DNA from: Phoma sp. XZ068
Lineage: Eukaryota; Ascomycota; Dothideomycetes; Pleosporales; Didymellaceae
Assembly: GCA_004835665.1 (NCBI GenBank)
Contig: RBKR01000018.1
Location: 558,001 to 622,000 of the forward strand
DNA: 64,000 nucleotides
Direction of reading: 5' to 3'
The notes beneath the pieces are model-generated. The model was not told the DNA's origin. It made no database searches and saw only the letters and a program-made list of their open reading frames with translations. A program made the translations under genes and the position numbers. This document shows positions 20,350 through 32,123 of the stretch, piece by piece (position 1 is the stretch's first letter; the number at the start of each line of letters is the position of its first letter).

Positions 20350-23267
20350 ATGGCAAGCGACATAACAGCGCCGCCGACTGCGGCGCCCCAGAAAATGTCT
20401 CGTTACCGCAGTGTAAGACGCGTGCAAGAGCAGCAGGCGCAACAGTCGCAGCAGCATTCGGCCCCTCCATTGCCACCGATGCCCGACGCGCATACTACTG
20501 GAGGTGCTCAGCGCGAGACGCCCAGTAGCAATATAGGCCGAAGCATGAGCCGTTATCACCGTCGCCCGCCCACCGCGCACGCGACCAGCCCCAACACGCC
20601 TCCAACCCGCTCCAGCACCGCTCCCCAAGCGCCTCCCCTGCCCCAGACCACACTGCCGCCCGCGTCTGCCCGTCACCGCGCCGTGAGCACACCACAGCAG
20701 CTGTCGCCCACCGCAAGCAATGTCCAGCCCCGCCCACGCACCTCCAAACACCGTGCAGAAGCCACGCCTCCACTCCCCGGAGACGCCCGACTGCACGCGC
20801 AGCAGCAATATGACGACCCACGGCTACTCCTGCAGAAAGAGAGGGAGCGCCAGCGCCTCGTGAAAGAGAGGATGGAGGCAGAGGCACGCGCACTGAAGGA
20901 GGCCAAGATGGCTGAGATTGAGCGCCTGGAGAAGGTACGATTAGAGGAAGAAGAAGCAGCCCGTCTAGAGGCTGAACGCGTGGCTGAAGCTGCCGAAGCG
21001 CTGCGACTACAAAGAGAAGAGGAGAAGGCAGAGAAGGAACGAGGGAAGAAGCTGCGCAAAGTAGAGGCACAGAAAATGGCCGAGCAGAGGAAGGCGGACG
21101 AGCGCAGAGCGAAGCTGGAGAGGGAGAACCGCGCACGTCTGGAGGAGAAGTCGCGCACATTTCAGTCACAGTCATCAGGCTCACCTCCAGTATCACCTCC
21201 ACGCCAGGAGGGGTTCGGGCTTTTCAAGCGGAAGAAGGACGAGGGCCTGTCGCTTTCGAGTGAAGAGCGTCCCACAACTGCACAACCTCGTACTTCAAGA
21301 CAGACTAGTTCAACCGACCAGCCAGACACCAGACCTCGGACAGGCAGACAACCAAGCAGCAACAATCAGGCAGACGCCATTCTGTCTGGTGGCGGCGGCG
21401 CTGTGCTTGGTATCGACGCTCCGACTTCGGCAGTTAATGGCGGCGAAAGGGTATGTTTTCTGATCTCCTTGCTGATTTCTATCATACTAAACAGATACAA
21501 CAGCGCGTTACAGTTGTGTACAACAAGAAGCGCATCCAGCTTCCGGTCACGCCAACAACTACACCACTTGACCTGTTCAAATCTGCCGACATTATTCTCA
21601 CAGACACAGTTCCGGTACGGACAGCTGTGGCGATGGAGTGGTTCAAGAAGGTGGATATCAAGCGACCCTTGCGCAACTACGAACATGTTCGCGACGTCAT
21701 GAACTCTTGGGATTTCGATGACCAAAACGAGATCATCATCGTCGACTCATCGATTGACGGCATCGACCAAGATGAACTACTTTCGTATGGAGTGCCAGAC
21801 AAGCGGCCCGAAGGCATGTCGTGCATGCTGAACTACTCATCAAAGCCTGGGAAGTGGTCAAAACGCTACTTCGTGCTGCGACCAGATGGCCAACTTGTTA
21901 CCGCCAAAAGTGAGAAGGCGAGAGACCAGGACAACGTATGTCATCTCACGGACTACGACATCTACCACGTCACGCAATCGAAGATTGCAAAAGTAAAACC
22001 ACCTAAGAAGATTTGTTTTGCTGTCAAGAGTTTACAAAAGTCCAACATCTTCGCAGATGAGTCGCAGTACGTTCATTTTTTCTGTACCAACGACAGGAGT
22101 ATTGCAGATACGTTTTGGAAGGCTCTACAGAGCTGGCGAAGCTGGCATCTCAAGTACGAGAAAGGGGAAGGTCTCAAGAAGTCACCCGCAACGAAGAAAG
22201 TACTGGATAGCTCTGGACCTGGCATCTTGCCAGGCGCTTCAGCACACAGCCGTGGCGAGTCTGTGGGGTCACATTACCAGCTAGGTGCTTTCACATCACT
22301 CCTCGACATGAGCGATTTCAACAAAAAGCTGGATGAGATTGAAGTGCACAGACCGGGAGAATACCCAGACGATGCACCGCTTTCGAGGTTGGGTGGTGCA
22401 CAGGCTATACATGCCAGGAGGAGATCTCTTCGAGTCAAGCAACCGCCGCCTACCAGTCGTGGTCTTGCTTCTCTTGCAACAAGCAACGCACCCGACGACA
22501 ACAGCCGCCAAAATTCTATTACTCAAAGTTACAGATCACAAGACGAAGAGACCTTCGCCGCTGGTGGGCTACTCGGCCGGACGTACACGACTCGCCAAAA
22601 GGCAGTGCAAGAGCGCGAGCAGAAGCAAAACGGCGCTTTCACGGAAGGACCTTCACTGATCAGCAACATGGACCACATGGCTGCGCAGGGGGGTGGTCTC
22701 TATCGCAGCTCTTCCACGCGAAGCAGTCATCACCGGAGAACATCGAGCGAGATGCGGCGCACTGCGTCCAAGCGCATTCCTGGTATGCCACAGCCTCTGG
22801 TGGACTTGACACCGCAGTACCGCCCTCCACCACAGTTCGCCAAACAAGGCAAAGGCTATAACCCTGGAGCAGGTGCAGGTCCACTTGTAGAGAGCGCAAC
22901 TTCGATGGAAGAAGCCATCCAAGTTCCCTCATCCACAGATTGGCGCGCTCGAGCGCGTCCCGTCTATGGTCCCCAGTCAAACGAGAGGACCAAGTCGCTG
23001 AAAGGTCGCGGCGAGCCATTGGCAGCTCACACCTTCAACAACCACAGCGGCGCACCTCAAGATGACCGCGAGGCCTTCACTGGCGGATTGTTATCGCAGG
23101 CTGGCTACGCCCAGGGCAGTGCAAAGGTCGGTCGAGGAGTCATGGACGGTTCGAAGGCACGTGGCCCAATGCTGGATTTTGGGGACGAGAAGAAGTTTCA
23201 ATCAGGCAGTCTGCTGGCGAGCATCGGGGGCGCAAATGCGCCCATCATCGATCGATCAGGCAAATAG
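20350..23267 (+). CDS. Coiled-coil / Ras-association / pleckstrin-homology adaptor (MRL/Grb7-like architecture)
   Basis: Two exons, 20350..21450 and 21495..23267, give 957 aa. The intron is 44 nt (GTATGT...ACTAAACAG, phase 0). I use the ATG at 20350 and not the upstream TTG at 20338. Residues 1-155 are Pro/Gln/Ser-rich (PPLPPMP, APPLPQTTLPP). About 160-265 is a highly charged Glu/Lys/Arg coiled coil. About 370-455 is an RA-type ubiquitin fold (RVTVVYNKKRIQLPVTP, TPLDLFKSADIIL). About 470-590 is a PH domain (MSCMLNYSSKPGKWSKRYFVLRPDGQL ending in FWKALQSWRSWHLKY). The tail is disordered. The RA-PH tandem is the architecture of RIAM/lamellipodin and Grb7/10/14. Inference: it links a Ras-family GTPase and phosphoinositides to the cortex, with proline motifs for SH3 or EVH1 partners. 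Confidence 0.82.
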
Positions 23268-24429
23268 CGTCTGGCTGATCGACGCGTGGACGGCAGGAAA
23301 GGGAGGCGTACTGGGTCGACGACGGGTCGGTGTCATTCTTAGCATTTCAGGAGTTCGATATCCCGAGTAATGGTGTTTGAGGGACTGCCGGGATTTGGCT
23401 GTGGTTGTTTGTGTTGGGTTCGTATTCGGGATTGTTGTCACACAGGTTACGGCGCATTGATGAAGTCTGGGAGCTGTTGAGGCTGACGAAGCCCTGCGTA
23501 CGGGTGGATTTTCGGGCTGGACCATGAACCAGTCCATAACCCCAGTTTTCACAGGAGTAATGCACGCCTAATTACTATACTTCGCTAGCTACCCGACGCG
23601 CGCTACGATAGCTGGAGCTGATTTCTTCACGTGGCCCACCTAGTCTCCACAGCTCCACCCACTTTGAAGCGGAGGGCGTCTGGCAGTGCCAAACCTCAAC
23701 CCCGACCCCGCATTGTCGGTGGTATGACGGAGCCATGCAGGTGTATAGCTCTGCAGGCATTGGCTGGGCGATCGTGAATTTTGCTCATGTGGTGTTTTCG
23801 AGATGAGTGAACCGCTGTAGACGAAGTGCACCCCGGCTTTGTCGGTGCATTCTCCGCTTTCATCTCCACTGTCAACTTGTTGAGCTGTTGGCGACAAACC
23901 CTGCTCGAGGCTGCACGACCTCAGTGAATCCCACAGGCCGCGGCAAGAGGAAATATTGCTTGCTTGGGCTGGTGCTGGCCTTGCTGTGGAGTGTGTGGAG
24001 GTGGAGCGGGCGCCGCAGCAGGGCAATGAATTTCTATTGGGCAATGCCGTCGAACCATCTCGTGAATGATGTCAGGCTCGCAGCTTGGACCGGTGCGAGC
24101 GGCCATGGTCCAATAAACCCAACCTCTCGCGCGAGCAGCAGACGGCGCTGAGCAGCTCAATGCACTGAGTTCTCCCTTGTTTGCTCTTGAATCCTGGAAA
24201 CTGTGCAGCATTCTTCCCCTGTAAATCCGATTGCGGCTCCTCAACGTACACGGCACGGCCAGATCACTCCCAACACTAAGGAATACCCGCGCTTGTCTAG
24301 TGCCGTCCGCAGTAGCTCGACCAGCCTCGAGCTCGAAGCTCTCCAGCTAGGCCCCAGACCCGCTCAGCTTTCCCCTCAAAACCGCGGCGGCGCCCGTCAC
24401 ACCTCACGCCCGCATTCCTCGCAAGCACA
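23268..24429. other. 1.16-kb intergenic region, glycogen synthase promoter
   Basis: No gene seen. Two CCCCT pentamers (24216-24220 and 24372-24376) lie within 220 bp of the glycogen synthase ATG. CCCCT is the yeast stress-response element core and yeast GSY genes are stress-induced, but such a short motif is expected by chance. Confidence 0.35.
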
Positions 24430-26709
24430 ATGGCAACCGAAACGAGAGACGTCAGCAACCACGTCCTCTTCGAGGTCGCGACCGAGGTCGCCAACAGAGG
24501 TACGAGCTCCGCTGGAGAGCTGCCCGCCCCACACTGCACATGCTGACCCGGACGCAGTTGGTGGCATCTACTCTGTCCTCAAGTCGAAGGCGCAGGTCAC
24601 GACGGCCGAGTATGGCGCAGCGTACACCCTGCTGGGACCATGGAACAGGGCTTCGGTATGCGCAATTGCAGCAAGAGCATAGTTGGCTCCCCCACTGACC
24701 AGCGATCCAGGCGCAAGTCGAGGTCGAACCCATAGAGCCCAAGGACCCTGCTCTACTCGCTACCATCAAGTCGATGGACGAGCGCGGCATCAAGACGTTG
24801 TATGGACGCTGGCTGATTGACGGAGCTCCTCGTGTGCTCCTCTTCGACACCGGCACAGGCTACAGGTGGCTCGACGAGTGGAAGGGCGACCTGTGGTCTT
24901 CGGCCGGCATTCCCTCTCCTCCAGGCGACTCCGAGACCAACGAGGCCATCGTTTTCGGCTACCTCATTGCCTGGTTCCTGGGCGAGTACACCTTCCACGA
25001 GAAGAAGCGCGCTATCATCGTGCAATTCCACGAATGGCTCGCTGGTGTCGCAGTGCCGCTTTGCAAGAAGCGCCGCATTGATGTGACCACCATCTTCACC
25101 ACCCACGCCACGCTGCTTGGTCGCTACTTGTGCGCGGGTTCGGTCGATTTCTACAACAACTTGCAGTACTTCGATGTTGACGCTGAGGCTGGAAAGCGTG
25201 GTATCTACCACCGCTACTGCATAGAACGCGCAGCCACACACGCAGCCGATGTATTCACGACCGTTTCTCACATCACCGCATACGAGAGCGAGCATCTTCT
25301 GAAGCGCAAGCCAGACGGTGTTCTGCCCAACGGTCTGAACGTCAAGAAGTTCTCGGCTACTCACGAGTTCCAAAACTTGCACCAGCAGTCCAAGGTCAAG
25401 ATCAACGACTTCATTCGAGGTCACTTCTACGGCCACAACGACTTCGATCCTGAAAACACGCTCTACTTCTTCACTGCCGGCCGATACGAGTACCGCAACA
25501 AGGGTGTGGACATGTTCATCGAGTCGTTGGCGCGCTTGAACCACAAGATGAAGAACGAGAACTCGAACATGACGGTTGTGGCTTTCATCATTCTGCCAGC
25601 ACAGACGACTTCGCTGTCTGTCGACTCGCTGAAGGGACAGGCCGTCATCAAGTCTCTGCACGACACTGTTGATAACATTGCTGGAAACGTGGCCAAGAAG
25701 CTGTTCGAGCGCTCATTGACCTGGACTGAAGGCCAGGAGCTGCCAGAGGACAAGGAGCTGCTTTCGCCTCAGGACAAGATTCTGCTGCGTCGCCGACTGT
25801 ACGCTATGAAGAGGCACAACCTGCCTCCCATCGTTACCCACAACATGGCCAACGATTCAGAGGACCCAGTCCTGAACCAGCTGCGAAGGTGCCAGCTCTT
25901 CAACCACCCCTCTGACCGTGTCAAGGTTGTCTTCCACCCCGAGTTCTTGAACTCTGCCAACCCTGTCCTCCCGCTCGACTACGACGACTTCGTTCGCGGA
26001 ACGCATCTTGGTGTGTTCTCATCATACTACGAGCCGTGGGGCTACACCCCCGCCGAATGCACGGTCATGGGTGTTCCTAGCATCACCACCAACCTCTCCG
26101 GTTTCGGTTGCTACATGGAGGAGCTGATCGAGAACGCCCAAGACTACGGTATCTACATTGTAGACCGCAGGATGAAGGGTGTAGACGACTCGGTCAACCA
26201 GCTCGTGGACTACATGTTCGACTTCACAAAGAAGAGCAAGCGCCAGCGTATCAACCAGCGTAACCGCACGGAGCGCTTGAGCGATCTGCTTGACTGGAAG
26301 CGGATGGGCATGGAATACGTCAAGGCCCGCCAACTGGCGCTGAGGAGGGCATACCCCAACGCATACGAGGACGATGATGAGCCCGACTTCTTCAGCTCTA
26401 ACGAGGCTAAGATCTCGCGGCCGTTGTCTGAGCCTGGGTCTCCCCGAGACCGCTCGGGTATGATGACTCCTGGTGACTTTGCCTCGCTGCAGGAGGGACG
26501 CGAAGGACTCAGCACCGAGGACTACATCGCGTGGAAGCTCCCGTAAGTTCACATGATCAATTAGTAGGATATGACAGTTGCTAACCGATCTTAGTGAGGA
26601 GGAAGAGACGGACGAAGTGTTCCAGTTCCCGCTGACGCTCAAGCCCAAGAAGGGCACAGGCTCAGGCGCGGGAACACCGACGCTTGAGAAGGCCAATGGC
26701 ACGGAGTAA
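24430..26709 (+). CDS. GSY1: Glycogen [starch] synthase (GT3)
   Basis: Four exons, 24430..24499, 24558..24655, 24711..26542 and 26595..26709, give 704 aa, the usual length (yeast Gsy2 is 705). The joins read [30 protein letters not shown] and [21 protein letters not shown] is the UDP-glucose binding start. [26 protein letters not shown] and the catalytic [26 protein letters not shown] (the E-x7-E region) are intact. The Arg cluster [19 protein letters not shown] is the glucose-6-phosphate sensing helix. Tail residues after about 640 include RPLSEPGSP and GMMTPGDF, Ser/Thr-Pro sites like those phosphorylated to inactivate yeast Gsy. Role: elongates glycogen primed by glycogenin. Expected regulation: G6P activation and phospho-inhibition. 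Confidence 0.96.
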
Positions 26710-27508
26710 GGATGTATAGTGAAGGTGCTGGAGTGCGAGACGTTGCATTGTTTATCATTTGCTATTTCCTTTGAGTCTTTTACACCATCGTTACTGCATG
26801 AAAGTGCATGAAAGAAACCCCCTGCGACGCGTTAGGATGTACCATCAGATCTGTCAATACTAAATCGGTGAACTTTATCTCTGCACCCGAGTGAGCGGCG
26901 CGCGCGGAGGTTTCCACGCTGTTTCTCGAATGATGGGAAACCCTGCGCGGACCGGCTACAGCTGTCAGCCGAAAGCACCACGCTGTGGATCTGCAGCCAG
27001 GGCGAATGCGTGCGGCGAGGCGCAGCGGTTACACGAGATAAGAGACCGTCTTTCCAATGCAGGGCAGGCCAATTGTTGTCGCAGGATTCGATGCTTGTCG
27101 GTGCTTAATTGGCTGAGTTCCCTTATGGCGGAGCATTCGCGTGGGCCGCGCATGGACAACAATGCTCCGAGGTGGAACACCTCCCGGAATTTGCAATGAC
27201 GCCAAGTGCGTGTGCAGCGGCCATTCACTCGACCGCCGCCCACGCCATAGACCCGCCCTATTTGTTCCCCCCAAACGCCTCTTTTCCCCGGTCGCCATGC
27301 AAACCCACCCACGTTTGTGTCTCTCACGCTGCACGCTACGCGGGTCGGTCCGTTGGGTTCTTGGCTGAGCGCGCTGACTGCCGGGGCCATCTCCTGGATC
27401 CAGATCTCTGATATCCGACGCTCCGTCGCCTCCCCAACCTCAACCACTGCCCTCTGCGCACACGCAACCGACACGACCTGAAGGCCCAAGGGCGGAGCTG
27501 TCGCCAAC
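26710..27508. other. 0.8-kb intergenic region, TRK promoter
   Basis: Holds the 3' end of glycogen synthase and the leader of TRK. Overlapping ORFs on both strands (up to 221 codons on the minus strand) have no recognisable content. C/T-rich tracts lie just before the TRK ATG. Confidence 0.4.
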
Positions 27509-30200
27509 ATGTACGGCCCCATTATGGCCTCAGGCCGCTGGGTCAGGGACCACACGCCCAAAGTCCTGTCTATGTTCAGACCCCGGCTGAACTTCATAAC
27601 GCTGCATTGTATGTTGAGCGCTGCACACATCGGGGATGGTAACTAACATGAAGCAGACACATATCTCATCGTCATGACGCTCTTCGGCTCCGTCATCATG
27701 TATGGCGCGAAGAATATGGACTACATCGATGCGCTCTTCTTCGCAAGTGGCGCTGCAACACAGAGCGGGCTCAACACGTACGTCCAGTCCATGAAGAATG
27801 CGCAGGCCAATTGCTAACCGTGACCAGCATCGATGTCAACACGCTCTACCTGTACCAGCAAGTCACCGTCATGCTCATCACCTGCATCTGCACCCCGATC
27901 TTCATAAACACCTTCGTCGTCTTCATCCGCCTGTACTGGTTCGAGAAGCGCTTCCAGAGCGTCGTCCTCGAAGCCCGCAACATGCGCGCCACACGGACCC
28001 GCACCCTTTCGCGGAGGAAGAGCGAGATGAAAGCAGAGCAGGAACAGTCTTTGGGCGATGAGGAGCGCGGCGTGGGCAATCGCCGCATCGAAATCATGCG
28101 CAGCGCTAGCGGACACGTCGAGGGTGGAGTGATTGAGGATGAGCACGCCTTCCAGGAAACGATCGGCAAAGCGGGGGTCAGCGTTCGAAAGCCCTCGACC
28201 CATAGCGATGATGAAGACCTCGATCCGCTCGAGCGACCAAAGACTCCTGTCCCCACAAATGCAAATATCATGTGGGCGGACACGGTCAAGACGCCCACAC
28301 GACGCCGCGATTCTGATATCATCGATTCACCTGCAGACCGATTGCCCGGACCTGACAAGGAGAAGAGCATCGCATTTGTAGAGAACCAGCGGAATAGGAA
28401 TCCAAAAGAAGGCACTCTCCGCATTCCAGGTCCGCGAGATTTCGATCGAGGACTGGTGCCGGAGCGAGTCACAGAAGGATTGACCCGGGAGATTACTCGC
28501 GCATCGCACGAGGATGACGATCGTCGATCTTCGAGGCGGCGATCTCGCTCCATGAGTGTAAGCGAAGCGAATGGAGATGCACCAAAGTTCAGGAATCACA
28601 TCACTTTTGATGGCCCGCAGCGCCCGACTACGCGTGCTTCGGTATACCAGAAACAGGATCCTGGCGCGCCCAACGCCAACATGCAGCTTCGCAATCGATC
28701 GAGGTCTCGAACAATTGCCAGCTTCTTCACCAAGGACAAAGAGGCAGAAGAGGATCCCATGCCGTACCTCAGTTGGGCACCTACGATAGGACGCAATTCC
28801 AACTTCGTCGATTTGAGTGAAGATCAGCGAGAGGAGCTGGGAGGTATCGAGTACCGTGCTTTGAAGCTGCTGGCTGTTATCCTCGTGGTGTACTATATCG
28901 GCTTTCATCTGCTTGGAATGGTCTGCCTCACGCCCTGGATCAGTCGAGATGCACACTACTCCAACGTCGTCGAGGCAGTGGGCGTCAATCCTGTGTGGTG
29001 GGGTTTCTTCACGCCAGCGTCGATGTTCAACGATCTCGGCTTCACGCTGACCCCAGACTCGATGATCTCGTTCCAATTCGCCGTCCTGCCCCTGCTGCTA
29101 GGCACATTCCTTATTATCATTGGAAACACTGGGTTTCCCTGCATGCTCCGGTTTGTCATCTGGCTCACCTCCAAGGTGGTACCCAAGGGAAGCGGTGTTT
29201 GGGAAGAACTACGCTTCCTTCTTGACCATCCGCGTCGATGCTTTACTCTTCTTTTTCCTAGCACAGCCAACTGGTGGCTCTTTGCCGTGCTGGTCGGTCT
29301 GAACGGTTTGGATCTGATCTTCTTCATCATTCTTGACGTAAGTACAATTCTCACGCTTACCTTAACTATGCTAACTCGACACAGCTCAACGATCCAACCG
29401 TCACATCCCTTCCACCGGCATTCCGCTTCCTCGATGGCCTGTTTCAAGCTGCTGCAACCCGCACTGCTGGATTCGCCGTCGTCAACATTGCTGAGCTCCA
29501 CCCCGCCATCCAAGTCAGCTACCTGATTATGATGTACATCTCCATCTTCCCCATTGCCATGTCCATGCGCCAGACCAATGTCTACGAAGAGAAATCCCTC
29601 GGCGTCTGGGCCGACGATGACGACGAAACACAAAACAGCTACCTTGGCCATCATTTGCGTCGCCAGCTGTCCTTCGATCTGTGGTTCGTCTTCTTGGGCT
29701 TCTTCCTCATCGCCATCGTCGAGGGAAGTCGTCTGGAGAACACCAATGACTTCGCATTTACCCTCTTCTCGGTTCTTTTCGAAATCGTCTCCGCCTACGG
29801 AACCGTTGGACTTAGCTTGGGCTACCCAGGCGTCAACACGTCGTTCTCAGGGCAAATGAAGACGCTATCCAAACTCATCATCATCGCCATGCAACTCCGT
29901 GGTCGCCACCGTGGTCTTCCATACGCGTTGGATCGCGCCATCCTCCTGCCTTCCGAGTCCCTGCACCAGAAGGAGAACGAGGATGCCACGAGGCGGATGA
30001 ACATGCGTCGCAACAGCGCGGCGGTGGGCGCGTTCGAAGGGCCTGATGGCCTGACACGGCAGGGTACTGGTCTCAGTAGGAGAAGTAGCATGTCTAGCCA
30101 GCGCGCTGCTGCGGACCGCTTCAAGCCGCAGCAGCTCAAGCGCATTCTTTCCGGGGCGTTTAGTGCTGGGCCTTCGGCGCCGAGGCACAAAGAGCACTAG
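27509..30200 (+). CDS. TRK1: TRK-family high-affinity potassium transporter
   Basis: Four exons, 27509..27608, 27657..27777, 27828..29337 and 29385..30200, give 848 aa. The first two short exons rebuild the first M-P-M unit: LNFITLHYTYLIVMTLF, DALFFASGAATQSGLNTIDV. Four pore loops are visible: ATQSGLNT, SMFNDLGFTLTPDSM, ATRTAGFAVVNIAEL and VSAYGTVGLSLGYPG, each with its filter-type Gly. Residues about 110-415 form the long cytoplasmic loop between the first two M-P-M units, rich in Arg/Ser/Glu with likely kinase sites (RRKSEM, RSRSRTIASFF). At about 310 residues it is much shorter than that of yeast Trk1 (1235 aa total). The tail is basic. Role: plasma-membrane K+ uptake driven by the membrane potential. 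It converges on CDC8. Confidence 0.94.
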
Positions 30201-30437
30201 GATTTACGCTTTCTATTTTCGCGGCGTTGAGGACTGGAACACCTGGGGTGGTGTATAGATCTGTAGCGTTTTTTGCATTTTATTTCTCTGTGTATGTTCG
30301 ATTGTGTATAGTTTATGAGATATATGCGAGGAAAGGACATGCAATGAAGTTCCACGAGGCTATTCGCCAACCACATTCACACATCCATACCAACCATCTT
30401 GCTTCTTTTACCAAATCTACTCACACACAGCATCGAC

Positions 30438-31322
30438 TCACCACTCCCCCACAACCCTCAACTTACCCCCCTCCCTATCAATCTCCTCCATCCGCCCCCT
30501 CACCACCTCCCGAATCCTCGCCTGCACACCCTCCACACTCCCCCCCGCATCCACAACCTCAAAATCCCCCCCTTCCTCCCTCCCCCTCACCTCCTCAAAC
30601 AGCGCCCTCACCCTCCCCTGCATAGCCTCCTTCTCATACCGCTCCGTCCCATACCCACCCCGCTTCGCCGCATCCTCGGGCGAGATATGCAGGAAGACAA
30701 CGATGTCCGGGCGTGGCAGGCCGACGTCGGGGTGCCGGCACCAGGGGAGGGACATGCTGGGGTTGAGTTTGGCGGCTGAGTAGACGATGCCGGAGTAGTA
30801 GTAGCGGTCTATTATTACTGTTGTGCCGGAGTTGATGAGGGCGGTTATTTGGGGACTGTGGTTTGGGTGGTTAGGAATGTTGAAAGGGGTTGGTTGATTG
30901 ATTGATCGATTGGGAATGTGGATGTGAATGTGAATGTGAATGTGAATGTGAATGTGAATGTGAATGTGAATGTGAATGTGAATGCGTGTGTAAACGTTAA
31001 GATGAGTATGGGGATATGTAGTGGAGACTCACACAGCTTCCCACCGATTCGCGCTGAATAGGAGATGAATCACATGATCTTCCTGCTCGCTCTCTCCACT
31101 CAGATAACTATTTATCATCTGTCCGATCGGCGTCGTCCTATCTGCACCCCGTCAGCCCTGTCACTTCCTCTACTCATCCTCAATGTTGGAATGCGTACCT
31201 GGGAACCGCATAAACTTCACGCTCTGGCCTTCTTTCTGCAGCGCCTCAACAAGCATTTGACATTGTGTCGTCTTGCCCGCTCGGTCGAGGCCTTCAAACA
31301 CGATCAGCTTCCCGCGCGGCAT
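30438..31322 (-). CDS. CDC8: Thymidylate (dTMP) kinase
   Basis: Three exons, 31199..31322, 31033..31141 and 30438..30855, give 216 aa, exactly the length of yeast Cdc8. No single ORF shows the whole gene. Exon 1 gives the P-loop [20 protein letters not shown]. Exon 2 gives [18 protein letters not shown] and LLFSANRWE. Exon 3 gives [16 protein letters not shown] (the DRY/H motif binding dTMP), [18 protein letters not shown], and the Arg-bearing [20 protein letters not shown]. Role: phosphorylates dTMP to dTDP, essential for DNA synthesis. Intron 1 is 57 nt. Intron 2 (30856..31032) is 177 nt, unusually long here, because it contains a hexanucleotide repeat. CDC8 is divergent from the thioredoxin-like gene across 240 bp. 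Confidence 0.94.
30924..30983. repeat. Hexanucleotide microsatellite (GTGAAT)10 inside CDC8 intron 2
   Basis: Ten perfect tandem copies of GTGAAT on the plus strand (ATTCAC in the CDC8 sense), with degenerate copies at both edges. It lies wholly within the intron, so copy-number change would alter intron length but not the protein. Confidence 0.95.
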
Positions 31323-31562
31323 TGTGGTAGAAGTTGGGATGCGATGTGGTGATTACGATGTATTGACATCGAGGTCGAAGTAGCGGATAGGGCTGCTAGC
31401 GCGACACTAGCACGAGCTTGAAGCTTGTTTCACCAGTATTACACTTTCTCATCCGGAATATCCACGCTCACATCACATCCACCAATACCCAAATCAAACA
31501 CCACCAAAGGATTTAACCCATTGAAAACACCATCGTCCAGACTCCTCAAAGCCACCACCACA
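31323..31562. promoter_or_regulatory. Shared divergent promoter CDC8 / thioredoxin-like
   Basis: A 240-bp interval between two start codons on opposite strands. The half nearest the thioredoxin-like gene is C/A-rich (CCACCACCACAATG). No clear TATA or MluI-type (ACGCGT) cell-cycle box is visible. Confidence 0.45.
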
Positions 31563-32083
31563 ATGCCACACGACCCCATAACCGCCCAATCCTCCCGCTT
31601 CCAAACAGAAGTCATACCCATCCCAGACGACCTCGCTTACGAAACCTACGTCAAAAACGCAACGGGCAAAGTCATACTCGCGTGCTTCTGGCCCGAAGAC
31701 AAAACGAGCCGCATTCTGATCAACCAGCTGACCAAACGCCTGCCGGACATGAAGAGCCTTGGCGTGACCGGCGTGTATAGTCTGGATGTGTATTCGTTGC
31801 CCAAGATTGCGGAAGAGTTGGATATTACGTTTGTTCCTACGCTGATGTGGTGAGTTTTGTTTTTGGTTTTGATGAGCATGTGGGGGGCTTGGCTGATTGA
31901 GATAGGTTTAATGATCGGGTGCCAGATGCGCTGGTGTGGCACGATGGGGTGAGGATAGAAGGGGAGAAGGTTAGTGGAGGTGTGCAGAGGGTGCTGTCGA
32001 GGATTGCGGAGAGTGGGCTCGAGGAGGAAGGAGATGATGCGTGGGAGGGGATGGGAGGGATCTACAGAGGTGTAGGATCATAG
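31563..32083 (+). CDS. Thioredoxin-fold protein lacking the CxxC active site
   Basis: Two exons, 31563..31849 and 31906..32083, give 154 aa. The intron is GTGAGT...GATAG, phase 2, and joins FVPTLMW to FNDRVPDALVWHDG. The thioredoxin pattern is clear: a leading helix (DDLAYETYVKNATGK), strand VILACFWPEDKTSR where WCGPC is expected, a helix to LPDMKSLGVTGVYSLDVYSLPKIAEELDI, then the cis-Pro loop TFVPTLMWFNDRV. The catalytic pair is gone (ACFWPEDKT; one Cys only, before the Phe). Family knowledge: redox-inactive thioredoxin folds act as binding modules. Inference: a small cytosolic chaperone-like or adaptor protein. I cannot name an orthologue. It converges on SLX1, only 40 bp away. Confidence 0.8.
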
Positions 32084-32123
32084 TCTGCCAACTGGACATG
32101 CATGTATGGGATGTGAGATTTTA

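Noticed and set aside
24753..25661. 302-codon frame opposite glycogen synthase
   Set aside because: Shadow of a strongly codon-biased gene; no protein features.
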